Shown one piece after another: positions 29,782-37,385 of a stretch of DNA of 40,029 nt; position 1 is the first letter of the stretch, and every line of letters begins with the position of its first letter. The notes under the pieces are model-generated. The model ran no database searches, was not told where the DNA came from, and saw only the letters and a list, made by a program, of their open reading frames with translations. This DNA is from an uncultured Eubacteriales bacterium (GTDB taxonomy: Bacteria > Bacillota > Clostridia > Oscillospirales > Oscillospiraceae). The translations under genes were made by a program, and so were the position numbers. The stretch covers positions 1-40,029 of the forward strand of contig URDG01000024.1 of assembly GCA_900546515.1 (NCBI GenBank), written 5' to 3'.

Positions 29782-30983
29782 TTGTTAAGTACCTCCAAAA
29801 ATAAATTCAGACAGCAGTCGGAAAATTCTTCCCTTGTGCCGTTGTTTTGCAGAATGTAGTCGCAGCGCTCCTCAAAATACTCGTTCGGCCGCTGCGCGTT
29901 TACACGCATCATAGCGTATTCAAGGCTTATGCCGTCCCGCTGCTGTATGCGCCTCAGCCGCACTTCCCTGTCCGCTATTACGCCGACTGTCGCGCAGCAG
30001 CGCTTTGCAATGCCGCTTGAGAAGAGCTCTATCGCGTCCACCGCGGCGAGCGTTCCTCCCTGCATCGCCCACTCGCGCAGACGTCGGCGCAGCTCAAGGT
30101 GTATGTATTTGTGCGTGATTATATTAAGATCGCGCAACGCTTCCTCATCCGTGAACACGACCGCGCCCAGAGCCTTTCTGTCGAGCACGCCGTCCGTTAC
30201 CGCGCCGGGAAAGTATTTGTCTATTTCGTTAATGAGCTCGGTGCTGCTCTCGAGCAGCTCATGGTACAGCGCGTCGCAGTCTATGACAAGCGCGCCGAAA
30301 TCTTTGAGCGTTTCGAGCGCCGTCGTCTTGCCGCAGCCGGTGCCGCCGGTGATGCCGATTATCTTCATGTTGTCCACCAGCGCATCGGCAATGTCATCGG
30401 CTGCAAGCGCGCCCTGGCGCAGTATCCTGTACGGTCTTGCGCTCATGTCGATAAGCGTGGACTCCCGGCCTATGCCGCAGGGGCCGCCATCGATAACTGC
30501 ATCGATCCTGCCGGAAAAATACTCCATTACCTTTCCGGCGTCCTTAGGGCTCTCCGCCCCGGACGGATTCGCCGACGGCGCTGCAAACGGCAGCTTCGCC
30601 AGCCGCAGCGCCTCAAGCGTCAGAGGGTGATCCGGGCAGCGCAGCCCGACCGTCGTCCCGCCTGCGCGCACGATCTCCGGCACAAGCTCCTTTGCCTTCA
30701 GCACTATCGTCAGCGGGCCGGGCCAGAACCTTTCGGCGAGATATTCCGCCTGCTCCGGCACGTCCTCGCAATACTCCTTCATGGCTCCCCTGTCAGGCAC
30801 CATAAGCGAAAGCGGCTTTACAGCCGGACGGCCCTTGACCTCGTATATCTCATGCACGGCGTTCTCATCAAGACCGTTTCCGGCAAGGCCGTAAACAGTC
30901 TCCGTAGGCACGGCGACAAGCCCGCCGCGCTTTATTATCTCCGCAGCCTCGGATATATTCTCTTTTATCAGCTTTGTCTGCAT
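29778..30983 (-). CDS. Fusion of threonylcarbamoyl-AMP synthase (Sua5/TsaC) and dephospho-CoA kinase (CoaE)
   Basis: This 401-residue protein joins two complete enzymes. Residues 1-205 form a YrdC/TsaC domain that makes threonylcarbamoyl-AMP for the t6A37 tRNA modification. It has the Pro-Thr-Glu-Thr-Val-Tyr-Gly-Leu-Ala motif (26-34), Lys50-Gly-Arg and Ser-Ala-Asn-Pro-Ser-Gly. Residues 206-401 form a dephospho-CoA kinase, the last step of coenzyme A synthesis, with P-loop GGTGCGKTT (213-221) and Asp235-Cys-Asp near the start. The second enzyme begins exactly at its natural methionine (206), and no stop or clear ribosome binding site separates the halves. Either a true bifunctional enzyme or an additional internal start is possible. 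It lies between prfA, whose stop is 2 bases upstream, and the aminopeptidase gene. Confidence 0.88.
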   Translation of the reverse strand: MQTKLIKENISEAAEIIKRGGLVAVPTETVYGLAGNGLDENAVHEIYEVKGRPAVKPLSLMVPDRGAMKEYCEDVPEQAEYLAERFWPGPLTIVLKAKELVPEIVRAGGTTVGLRCPDHPLTLEALRLAKLPFAAPSANPSGAESPKDAGKVMEYFSGRIDAVIDGGPCGIGRESTLIDMSARPYRILRQGALAADDIADALVDNMKIIGITGGTGCGKTTALETLKDFGALVIDCDALYHELLESSTELINEIDKYFPGAVTDGVLDRKALGAVVFTDEEALRDLNIITHKYIHLELRRRLREWAMQGGTLAAVDAIELFSSGIAKRCCATVGVIADREVRLRRIQQRDGISLEYAMMRVNAQRPNEYFEERCDYILQNNGTREEFSDCCLNLFLEVLNK

Positions 30984-30985
30984 TC

Positions 30986-32056
30986 TTACGCCTCCGATTG
31001 CATTTGCAGCTTCTCCGCCTGCTCGGCCGTGACAAGCGCGTCAATAAGCGGATCCAGATCGCCGTCAATGACCGCTGAGAGATTGAAGTTCTTGCTGTCG
31101 CCGCTGAGGCGGTGATCCGTCACTCGATTCTGCGGGAAATTATAGGTACGTATGCGCTCGCTCCTGTCGCCCGAGCCGATCTGATTCCTGCGTTCGGCGG
31201 CAACTGCTGCGTTCTGCTTTGTAAGCTCAGCCTCGTAGAGCTTTGAACGCAGTATCTGCATCGCGCGGTCCTTGTTTTTATACTGGCTGCGCTCGTCCTG
31301 ACACTCAACCACCGTGCCTGTCGGCAGGTGCGTAATGCGTATTGCGCTCTCCGTCTTGTTGACATGCTGGCCGCCCGCGCCGGACGAACGGAAGGTGTCT
31401 ATCTTCAGGTCGTTCATATCGAGCTTGAAGTCCACCTCTCCTATCTCAGGCAGCACTGCGACCGTTGCGGCCGAGGTGTGGATCCTGCCGCCGGACTCAG
31501 TGACCGGGACACGCTGCACGCGGTGCCCGCCCGCTTCAAATTTCAGGCGCGAATACGCCCCCGCGCCGTCGACGACGAAGCTTATCTCTTTTATGCCGCC
31601 GAGCTCCGTCTCATTGATGTTGGCAATGTCGATCTTCCAGCCGCGCTTTTCGGCATACATGGAATACATACGGAAAAGATCAGCGGCAAAAAGCATGCCC
31701 TCTTCCCCGCCGACGCCGCCGCGTATCTCCATGATGACGTTTTTCTCATCGTTCGGGTCCTTCGGCAGCAGCAGTATCTTGATCTCCTGCGTGAGCCTGT
31801 CGCGTTCGGCTTTGGCCGCGGCATATTCCTCCTGCGCAAGCTCCTTGAATTCCGGCTCGCTCATAAGCTCCAGCGCGCCGTTCATATCCCCCTCAGCCTT
31901 TTCATACGCGGTATACGCATCAACGACCGGCGCGATTTCGCGCGCCTCCCTGTCGTACTTCGCGTACAGCGCGGGATCGGCATAGGTCTCCGGCATCTGC
32001 ATGCGCTCAAGCAGCTGCTCGTATTGATTTTTCAAAGCTCTCAGCTTTTCAAACAT
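30986..32056 (-). CDS. prfA: Peptide chain release factor 1
   Basis: This 356-residue factor releases finished proteins at UAA and UAG codons. The codon-recognition tripeptide Pro-Val-Thr (184-186), of the PxT type specific for RF1, lies in RVPVTESGGRIHTS. The peptidyl-transferase GGQ is at 228-230 in GAGGQHVNKTESA. The length is standard. GGAG lies 6-7 bases before the ATG, and a good promoter is upstream. It starts the operon with the Sua5-CoaE fusion and the M18 peptidase. The prmC methyltransferase gene that commonly follows prfA is not here. Confidence 0.97.
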   Translation of the reverse strand: MFEKLRALKNQYEQLLERMQMPETYADPALYAKYDREAREIAPVVDAYTAYEKAEGDMNGALELMSEPEFKELAQEEYAAAKAERDRLTQEIKILLLPKDPNDEKNVIMEIRGGVGGEEGMLFAADLFRMYSMYAEKRGWKIDIANINETELGGIKEISFVVDGAGAYSRLKFEAGGHRVQRVPVTESGGRIHTSAATVAVLPEIGEVDFKLDMNDLKIDTFRSSGAGGQHVNKTESAIRITHLPTGTVVECQDERSQYKNKDRAMQILRSKLYEAELTKQNAAVAAERRNQIGSGDRSERIRTYNFPQNRVTDHRLSGDSKNFNLSAVIDGDLDPLIDALVTAEQAEKLQMQSEA

Positions 32057-32086
32057 AATACGCTCCGTAAACTTTGTTTTCAGAAT

Positions 32087-32115
32087 ATTTTACCACAAGA
32101 TAAATCCTCTGTAAA
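32087..32115 (-). promoter_or_regulatory. Promoter of the prfA operon
   Basis: On the minus strand TTTACA (32115-32110) and TAAAAT (32092-32087) are separated by 17 bases, about 30 bases before the prfA start. It lies just past the terminator of the liv operon. Confidence 0.72.
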
Positions 32116-32119
32116 CACA

Positions 32120-32151
32120 GAAAATCCGCCCCGGCGGCGTACCGGGACGGA
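32120..32151 (-). terminator. Terminator of the branched-chain amino acid transport operon
   Basis: TCCGTCCCGG (32151-32142) pairs with CCGGGGCGGA (32134-32125), 10 pairs with one wobble and a 7-base loop, followed on the minus strand by TTTTC. It lies about 20 bases after the livF stop codon. Confidence 0.78.
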
Positions 32152-32169
32152 GAAAGATAATATTCTGCT

Positions 32170-32880
32170 TTATTTGCCGAGATAGGCTTTCTTGACCTCT
32201 TCATTTGCGAGAAGCTCTGCGCCCGTGCCGGACATTGTTATACGACCGGTCTCGAGAACGTATGCATAATCGGCCGTTTTGAGCGCCATGTTCGCGTTCT
32301 GCTCGATAAGAAGAACGGTAACGCCCTGCTTGTTGATCTCCTTGATTATATTGAAGATGCCCTTCACGACCAGCGGTGCAAGGCCGAGCGACGGCTCATC
32401 CATCATAATGACCTTCGGGCGGCTCATAAGTGCGCGCGCCACGGCCAGCATCTGCTGCTCGCCGCCGGAGAGCGTACCGGCAAGCTGCCATGAGCGCTCC
32501 TTGAGGCGCGGGAAGAGATCGTACACCCACGCTATATCTTCGCTCAGGTCATCGTTTCTGAGATACGCGCCGATCCTTATATTCTCAAGCACCGTGAGAT
32601 CCGGAAAAACACGCCGGCCTTCGGGAACGAGCGTTATGCCCTTGGACACGATAGCTGTAGTATCCATGCCGACGAGCTCGTCGCCGCTGAAAACTATTGA
32701 ACCGCTGCGCGGCTTGACAAGGCCGGCAATGGCCTTGAGCGTGGTGGATTTGCCCGCGCCGTTTGCGCCGATAAGCGTGACGATCTTTCCCTCAGGCACA
32801 TCAAAGCTGACGCTCTTGACCGCCTCGATTCCTCCGTAGTTGACCTGCAGATCCTTTACGGCAAGTATGCTTTCACTCAT
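32170..32880 (-). CDS. livF: Branched-chain amino acid ABC transporter ATP-binding protein LivF
   Basis: This 236-residue ATPase energises the Leu/Ile/Val importer together with LivG. Walker A GANGAGKST (about 38-46), the ABC signature LSGGEQQMLAVARALM, Walker B VIMMDEPSLGLAP and the switch His-like region (Leu-Leu-Ile-Glu-Gln-Asn) are intact. GGGGG lies before the ATG inside the end of livG, which it overlaps by 8 bases. It is the last gene of the livKHMGF operon and is followed by the operon's terminator. Confidence 0.95.
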   Translation of the reverse strand: MSESILAVKDLQVNYGGIEAVKSVSFDVPEGKIVTLIGANGAGKSTTLKAIAGLVKPRSGSIVFSGDELVGMDTTAIVSKGITLVPEGRRVFPDLTVLENIRIGAYLRNDDLSEDIAWVYDLFPRLKERSWQLAGTLSGGEQQMLAVARALMSRPKVIMMDEPSLGLAPLVVKGIFNIIKEINKQGVTVLLIEQNANMALKTADYAYVLETGRITMSGTGAELLANEEVKKAYLGK

Positions 32881-33733
32881 CGTCGCTCACCCCCAGATAT
32901 GCGTCTATGACCTTCTGGTCATCCTGAACTACGCTCGGCACGCCCTCAGAGATCAGTCTGCCGAAGTCAATGACATATATATAGTCAGAAATGTTCATAA
33001 CAAGATCCATATGATGCTCAACCAGCAGTACGGTGAGCTTATGCCTGTCTCTGATATTCTTTATGAATTCCGACAGTTCAATAGTCTCCTGCGGGTTCAT
33101 GCCGGCGGCCGGCTCGTCAAGCAGAAGGAGCCTTGGTTCAGCCGCAAGAGCACGGGCTATTTCAAGGCGGCGCTGAAGTCCGTAAGGCAGGCTCGTTGCG
33201 ATCTCATCCTTATATTTATCAAGCCCCTGCTCTTCGAGGAGCGTCATCGCTTCCTCGCGCATACGCTTTTCGTCAGCCTTATTGGTATGAAGCGCCGCGG
33301 AGAAGAAACTGCTCTGTGAGTGCATATGCTTTGCTATCAGGACGTTTTCAAAAACGGTCATGCTTTTCCAAAGGCGGATATTCTGAAACGTGCGCGCGAT
33401 GCCGAGCTTCGTTATCTCGTCCGGAGTCGGATCTATGACGCGCTGAGACGCATAAAGCTCTGCATTTTCGCCCGCATATTCCTTTTTCATTTTTCCCTTC
33501 GGCGTACCGCGGACAATGACATTGCCCTCAAACGAAACTATGCCGTTCGTCGGCTGGTACACACCGGTGACGCAGTTGAACGCCGTGGTCTTGCCCGCGC
33601 CGTTTGGGCCGATCAGCGAGCATATCTCGCCTTCCTTGACGGTGAGATTGAGATTGTTGACCGCAACGACGCCGCCGAACTGCATGGTGACATTTTCAAC
33701 CTTCAGTATTTCCTTTTTCAGTTCCTTACCCAT
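32873..33733 (-). CDS. livG: Branched-chain amino acid ABC transporter ATP-binding protein LivG
   Basis: This 286-residue second ATPase of the importer has Walker A GPNGAGKTT, a LivG-type signature LPYGLQRRLEIARALA in place of the strict LSGGQ, and Walker B LLLLDEPAAGMNP. An insertion after Walker A (Gly-Thr-Pro-Lys-Gly-Lys-Met-Lys-Lys-Glu-Tyr and following, about 75-105) makes it longer than LivF, which is normal for LivG. It overlaps livM by 8 bases at its start, with GGAGG within livM, and overlaps livF at its end, so the ATPases are translationally coupled. Confidence 0.95.
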   Translation of the reverse strand: MGKELKKEILKVENVTMQFGGVVAVNNLNLTVKEGEICSLIGPNGAGKTTAFNCVTGVYQPTNGIVSFEGNVIVRGTPKGKMKKEYAGENAELYASQRVIDPTPDEITKLGIARTFQNIRLWKSMTVFENVLIAKHMHSQSSFFSAALHTNKADEKRMREEAMTLLEEQGLDKYKDEIATSLPYGLQRRLEIARALAAEPRLLLLDEPAAGMNPQETIELSEFIKNIRDRHKLTVLLVEHHMDLVMNISDYIYVIDFGRLISEGVPSVVQDDQKVIDAYLGVSDDE

Positions 33734-34952
33734 TAGCGGACGCCTCCTTGCTGCCCTTGCGCGCCTTTCTCTTTGCCTTCCACCCGGCTATGACCTCCGG
33801 CAGCTCTCTGCTGCCCATAATGCCCTGACGGAAGAAAAGCACGACGATCATGATAACTATTGAGAACACGACCATACGGAAGCCGTTTCTGAGAAGCGGC
33901 ACCTTGAACGCGCCGATATACGTCTCCGCATCGAGGAAACGCAGCCACCACTCTGAGCACGCGACATACAGGAACGTTGCGATTATGCTGCCGGAGATGG
34001 AGCCGATGCCGCCGATGACGACGATCAGCAATATTTCATAGGTCATAGTGGAGGTGAATACCTTCGCCTGTGCGTTTGCAACATACATCGCAAACAGAGC
34101 GCCGCCGACGCCCGCGAAGAATGAGCTTGTCACAAAAGAAAGCATCTTATGCTTCGCAAGGTTGATGCCCATTGCCTCCGCCGCGACCTCGTCATCGCGT
34201 ATGGCCTTGAACGCGCGGCCATAAGTAGAGTTGACGAGCAGAACGATCAGCGCAATGCAGAGCATCGAGAAGAAAAACGGGACAAATGTGGAGAGATACA
34301 GCACCGTGCTGCCGGAGGCAGACTTGATGTTGAAGCTTGTAAATGTCGGAAAGCTCTTGAGCATATTTGCGCCGTTCGTGACAGGGCCAAGCTTCTGCCA
34401 CTGGAATATGGCGCGCAGTATCTCGGCAAAGCCAAGAGTAGCTATTGCCAGATAGTCGCTCTTGAGGCGCAGCACCGGCAGGCCGATGAGCCATGCGAAA
34501 AATGCCGCAACGCAGCCCGCGAGTATGAGAGCGACGACCACGCTGAGGATCATGCTTACAGCGCCGCCTGCTCCGGAGGTGCCGAACACCGCGCCGAACA
34601 TATCCTGAAGAGAGAACTTGACGGCCGATCCGCCATAGAGGTAATAGACCTGATCCTTTGCGGACATCGGGACGGTCAGGATGGCATATGTATACGCGCC
34701 GAGCAGCATGAAGCCCGCCTGTCCAAGCGAGAACAGGCCGGTGAAGCCGTTGAGCAGGTTCATTGACACGGCAACGAGAGAGTATACCGCCGCCTTTTTA
34801 AGCACTGTGAACAGCTGACTTGTCGGCTTGAATACGTCCGGTGCGCCGGGGAATATCAGCGTGAGGTTTTCAAGCAGCACGATGAACGCAAGTGTACCGG
34901 CGATCCACAGCCACGCGGTGCAGCTGATTTTTTTGCTGTTTTCATTAAGCAT
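33726..34952 (-). CDS. livM: Branched-chain amino acid ABC transporter permease LivM
   Basis: This 408-residue integral membrane permease has about nine or ten hydrophobic helices. The family features are the N-terminal Ser-Met-Asn-Leu-Leu-Asn-Gly-Phe-Thr-Gly-Leu-Phe-Ser-Leu-Gly motif (near 60-75) and the cytoplasmic Arg-Ala-Phe-Lys-Ala-Ile-Arg-Asp-Asp-Glu-Val-Ala-Ala-Glu loop that docks the ATPases. An inserted stretch (about 95-125) between early helices is longer than in E. coli LivM. The C-terminal tail is Lys/Arg-rich. GGAGG lies 7-9 bases before the ATG. It pairs with LivH to form the channel. Confidence 0.95.
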   Translation of the reverse strand: MLNENSKKISCTAWLWIAGTLAFIVLLENLTLIFPGAPDVFKPTSQLFTVLKKAAVYSLVAVSMNLLNGFTGLFSLGQAGFMLLGAYTYAILTVPMSAKDQVYYLYGGSAVKFSLQDMFGAVFGTSGAGGAVSMILSVVVALILAGCVAAFFAWLIGLPVLRLKSDYLAIATLGFAEILRAIFQWQKLGPVTNGANMLKSFPTFTSFNIKSASGSTVLYLSTFVPFFFSMLCIALIVLLVNSTYGRAFKAIRDDEVAAEAMGINLAKHKMLSFVTSSFFAGVGGALFAMYVANAQAKVFTSTMTYEILLIVVIGGIGSISGSIIATFLYVACSEWWLRFLDAETYIGAFKVPLLRNGFRMVVFSIVIMIVVLFFRQGIMGSRELPEVIAGWKAKRKARKGSKEASANG

Positions 34953-34966
34953 ATCTGCGCACCTCC

Positions 34967-35842
34967 TCAGACCTTATCCGTAGCCTTTTCGCCGAAGAGG
35001 CCGGTAGGCTTGAACACAAGAATGATTATCAGCAATGCGAATGTGAATGCATCGGAGAACACGGTATAATCCGTGCTCTTGATGAGGTTTTCGCAGATGC
35101 CGATGATAAAAGCACCTATAACGGCGCCCGGGACGGAACCGATGCCGCCGAACACGGCCGCAACGAAAGCCTTGAGTCCCGGCAGCGCGCCGGCAGTCGG
35201 CATAACTGCGGGATAGCATGTGAAATAGAGCACCGAGCCGATAGCCGCAAGCGCAGAGCCGATGATGAATGTGACGGAAATGACCTTGTTTATCTCAATG
35301 CCCATCAGGCGTGCAGTGTCAAAGTCCTTGGATACCGCGCGCATCGCCATGCCTATCTTCGTATGATTGATAAGCTGCGTCAGCGCGACGACGAGCAGCA
35401 CAACAAGCACAGGCGTGATGAGTACAACGAGCTTTGTCGGCGTACCCGCAATATCGACCGTCTTTGCAAGCCATGAGATCGTAGGATATGTCATGGGCTG
35501 GCCGCCGGTTATATATGTAGCGGTATTCTGCAGAAAATAGCTGACGCCGATCGCGGAGATCATAACAGACATTCTCGGCGCGGTACGCAGGGGCTTATAA
35601 GCAAGCCTCTCAATAACAAAGCCCAGCACGACCGTCATTACGATGACAAGCGGCAAGGCAATATAGAGCGGCATGGTTGCCGCAAAATAGATGCCCATCA
35701 GGCCCGCTACCATGAAAACGTCGCCGTGAGCAAAGTTTATAAGACGAAGTATACCGTAGACCATCGTATACCCGATTGCTATCAGTGCATACTGGCCGCC
35801 GACCGCTATACCGGACAGCAGGACCGAAATCATATATTCCAC
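34967..35842 (-). CDS. livH: Branched-chain amino acid ABC transporter permease LivH
   Basis: This 291-residue permease has about eight membrane helices. Family motifs are the N-terminal Ile-Gly-Tyr-Thr-Met-Val-Tyr-Gly-Ile-Leu-Arg-Leu-Ile-Asn-Phe-Ala-His-Gly-Asp segment and the coupling loop Met-Arg-Ala-Val-Ser-Lys-Asp-Phe-Asp-Thr-Ala-Arg-Leu-Met-Gly-Ile. The start is a GTG at 35842 with GGGAGG 7-8 bases upstream. The frame stays open for 40 more codons, but those are rich in Arg and Lys and run into the upstream hairpin, so they are not coding. An intraoperonic terminator separates it from livK. Confidence 0.94.
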   Translation of the reverse strand: MEYMISVLLSGIAVGGQYALIAIGYTMVYGILRLINFAHGDVFMVAGLMGIYFAATMPLYIALPLVIVMTVVLGFVIERLAYKPLRTAPRMSVMISAIGVSYFLQNTATYITGGQPMTYPTISWLAKTVDIAGTPTKLVVLITPVLVVLLVVALTQLINHTKIGMAMRAVSKDFDTARLMGIEINKVISVTFIIGSALAAIGSVLYFTCYPAVMPTAGALPGLKAFVAAVFGGIGSVPGAVIGAFIIGICENLIKSTDYTVFSDAFTFALLIIILVFKPTGLFGEKATDKV

Positions 35843-35924
35843 AAGGTTTCCTCCCCTTCTCTTTTCTGCGGATGTCTTGAAAAAAGCCGCCGGCGCGGCG
35901 CTTTTCAAGACACCCGGGTTCCGG

Positions 35925-35964
35925 AAAAAAATACGCCGCTTGGCGGGGTAACTCCCCGCCAAGC
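35925..35964 (-). terminator. Intraoperonic terminator or attenuator between livK and livH
   Basis: An 11-base-pair perfect stem (35964-35954 with 35948-35938, loop of 5) is followed on the minus strand by GGCGTATTTTTTT. It lies in the 168-base gap between livK and livH and probably lets most transcripts end after livK, giving excess binding protein. A second GC-rich repeat lies at 35886-35902. Confidence 0.78.
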
Positions 35965-36010
35965 TTTGATATTGCAGTTGATCTTATTTTTGACTTCTCT
36001 ATAAGCCCGA

Positions 36011-37234
36011 TCAGCCGGCAGCCCCATCGGAGGCCTCAACAAAACCGGTCTGCTGGGTCTCGAGCTTCCACTCGCCGGATGCGTTGTCAGAGGTCTTGAT
36101 GAATGCGGTGTCGCGGATAGCGTCGCCGATCTCATTGAACGCGATAGCACCGGAAACACCCTGATAGGTCACGCCGGGCAGAGCCGCTTTGATAGCTGCG
36201 GGATCAATGGAGCCGGCAGCCTTTATTGCTTCGAGCGCGACATAGTAGGCGTCGTAGCCCATTGCGGTGACAGCTGAAATGGTGTCGTTGCCGCCGTTTG
36301 CATCTTTTGCTGCGGAGTCGCTGTTGATGTAAGCCTTGATGCCTGCATCAAACTCAGGTGCGCCGCCCTCCTGATAGAAGGTGGAAACGTAGAGCTTGAC
36401 GTTGGTGTCCTTGGCTGCTGCGAGGACCATGTTGTCGTCCAGAGTATCGGAGCCGAGGATAGGAGCCTCAATGCCGAGAGATGCGGCCTGAGAGATTATC
36501 TGAGTTGCATATGCGATGGAGACAGGAGTGAAGATAACGTCTGCGCCCTCGCTCTTGGCCTTGTTCAGGTAGGAGGCGAAGTCAGCGTTGTTGGTGGGGA
36601 AGGAGTCGGAAATGACCTTGCCGCCGTTGGCCTCGAACACCTTGGTGAAGAAGCTTATCAGGCCCTGATCATACTCGTTGCCGTTCTCGCCGAGGCAGTA
36701 GGCAACCTTCGCGTCGAACTTATCTATTGCAAAGCTTGCGAGGACGTTCGCCTGGAAGTCATCGAGGAAGCAGATGCGGAAGTAATAGTCGTTGCCGGCA
36801 GTGACGTTGGGGTTGGTGCAGGTAACGCCGATGGCGGCAAGGCCACCCTCATCGAACTTGGGGCCGCCCGCGATGGCACAGCCGGAGCCGTAAGTACCGA
36901 GGACGACGGAAACGCCCTTGCTGACGAGCTCAGACGCGGCGGAAGGCGCTTTGTCGGTAGAAGAGCCGTTATCTGCGAGGACAAGCTCTACCTTATAGGT
37001 CTCGCCGTTGACGTCGACGGTCGGGGTCTCCTTATTGGCATACTGCATGCCGAGAACTTCTTTTTTGCCGCCGGCGGCAGAGTCACCGGAAGTCGGCTCA
37101 AAAACGCCTATCTTGACGACCTTTTCGCCGGAAGATGCGGAAGAGTCAGACGCTGCCGGGGCAGAGCTGCTGCCGCAGGCGCAAAGAGCAAAAACCATAG
37201 CGAGCGCCAGAGCCAATGCAATTATCTTTTTCAT
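36011..37234 (-). CDS. livK: Branched-chain amino acid substrate-binding lipoprotein LivK
   Basis: This 407-residue extracellular solute-binding protein captures Leu, Ile, Val or related amino acids. It has a lipoprotein signal peptide (hydrophobic core about 4-17, lipobox ending at Cys20 in Leu-Cys-Ala-Cys) and a Ser/Ala-rich linker. The periplasmic-binding-protein type I fold follows, with Gly-Val-Phe-Glu-Pro-Thr-Ser-Gly-Asp near its start and Gly-Ser-Gly-Cys-Ala in the ligand cleft. The ATG at 37234 is chosen because GGAGG lies 7-8 bases upstream; the frame otherwise extends 15 codons. It is the promoter-proximal gene of the liv operon. Confidence 0.95.
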   Translation of the reverse strand: MKKIIALALALAMVFALCACGSSSAPAASDSSASSGEKVVKIGVFEPTSGDSAAGGKKEVLGMQYANKETPTVDVNGETYKVELVLADNGSSTDKAPSAASELVSKGVSVVLGTYGSGCAIAGGPKFDEGGLAAIGVTCTNPNVTAGNDYYFRICFLDDFQANVLASFAIDKFDAKVAYCLGENGNEYDQGLISFFTKVFEANGGKVISDSFPTNNADFASYLNKAKSEGADVIFTPVSIAYATQIISQAASLGIEAPILGSDTLDDNMVLAAAKDTNVKLYVSTFYQEGGAPEFDAGIKAYINSDSAAKDANGGNDTISAVTAMGYDAYYVALEAIKAAGSIDPAAIKAALPGVTYQGVSGAIAFNEIGDAIRDTAFIKTSDNASGEWKLETQQTGFVEASDGAAG

Positions 37235-37267
37235 TTTGGTCCCTCCATAATATTTATTCGCCTCGGT

Positions 37268-37292
37268 ATTTGTCCGCATTTGGCGGACAAAT
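37268..37292 (-). promoter_or_regulatory. Inverted repeat in the livK leader
   Basis: Ten-base perfect arms (37268-37277 and 37283-37292) around a 5-base loop lie between the promoter and the livK ribosome binding site. It may be an operator or an mRNA-stabilising hairpin. Confidence 0.55.
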
Positions 37293-37314
37293 GTTTTTCC
37301 TTAACGATATTTAG

Positions 37315-37343
37315 ATTATGCACTATACCAAGTTAAATTGCAA
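37315..37343 (-). promoter_or_regulatory. Promoter of the liv operon
   Basis: On the minus strand TTGCAA (37343-37338) and CATAAT (37320-37315) are separated by 17 bases, about 80 bases upstream of livK. Confidence 0.72.
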
Positions 37344-37385
37344 TATTGGCATCTTACTAAATTCTTAAAAAAATGCAAAGCCTTT

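Noticed and set aside
35843..35962. N-terminal 40-codon extension of livH
   Set aside because: It is Arg/Lys-rich, overlaps the attenuator hairpin and lacks a ribosome binding site. The GTG at 35842 has a strong one.
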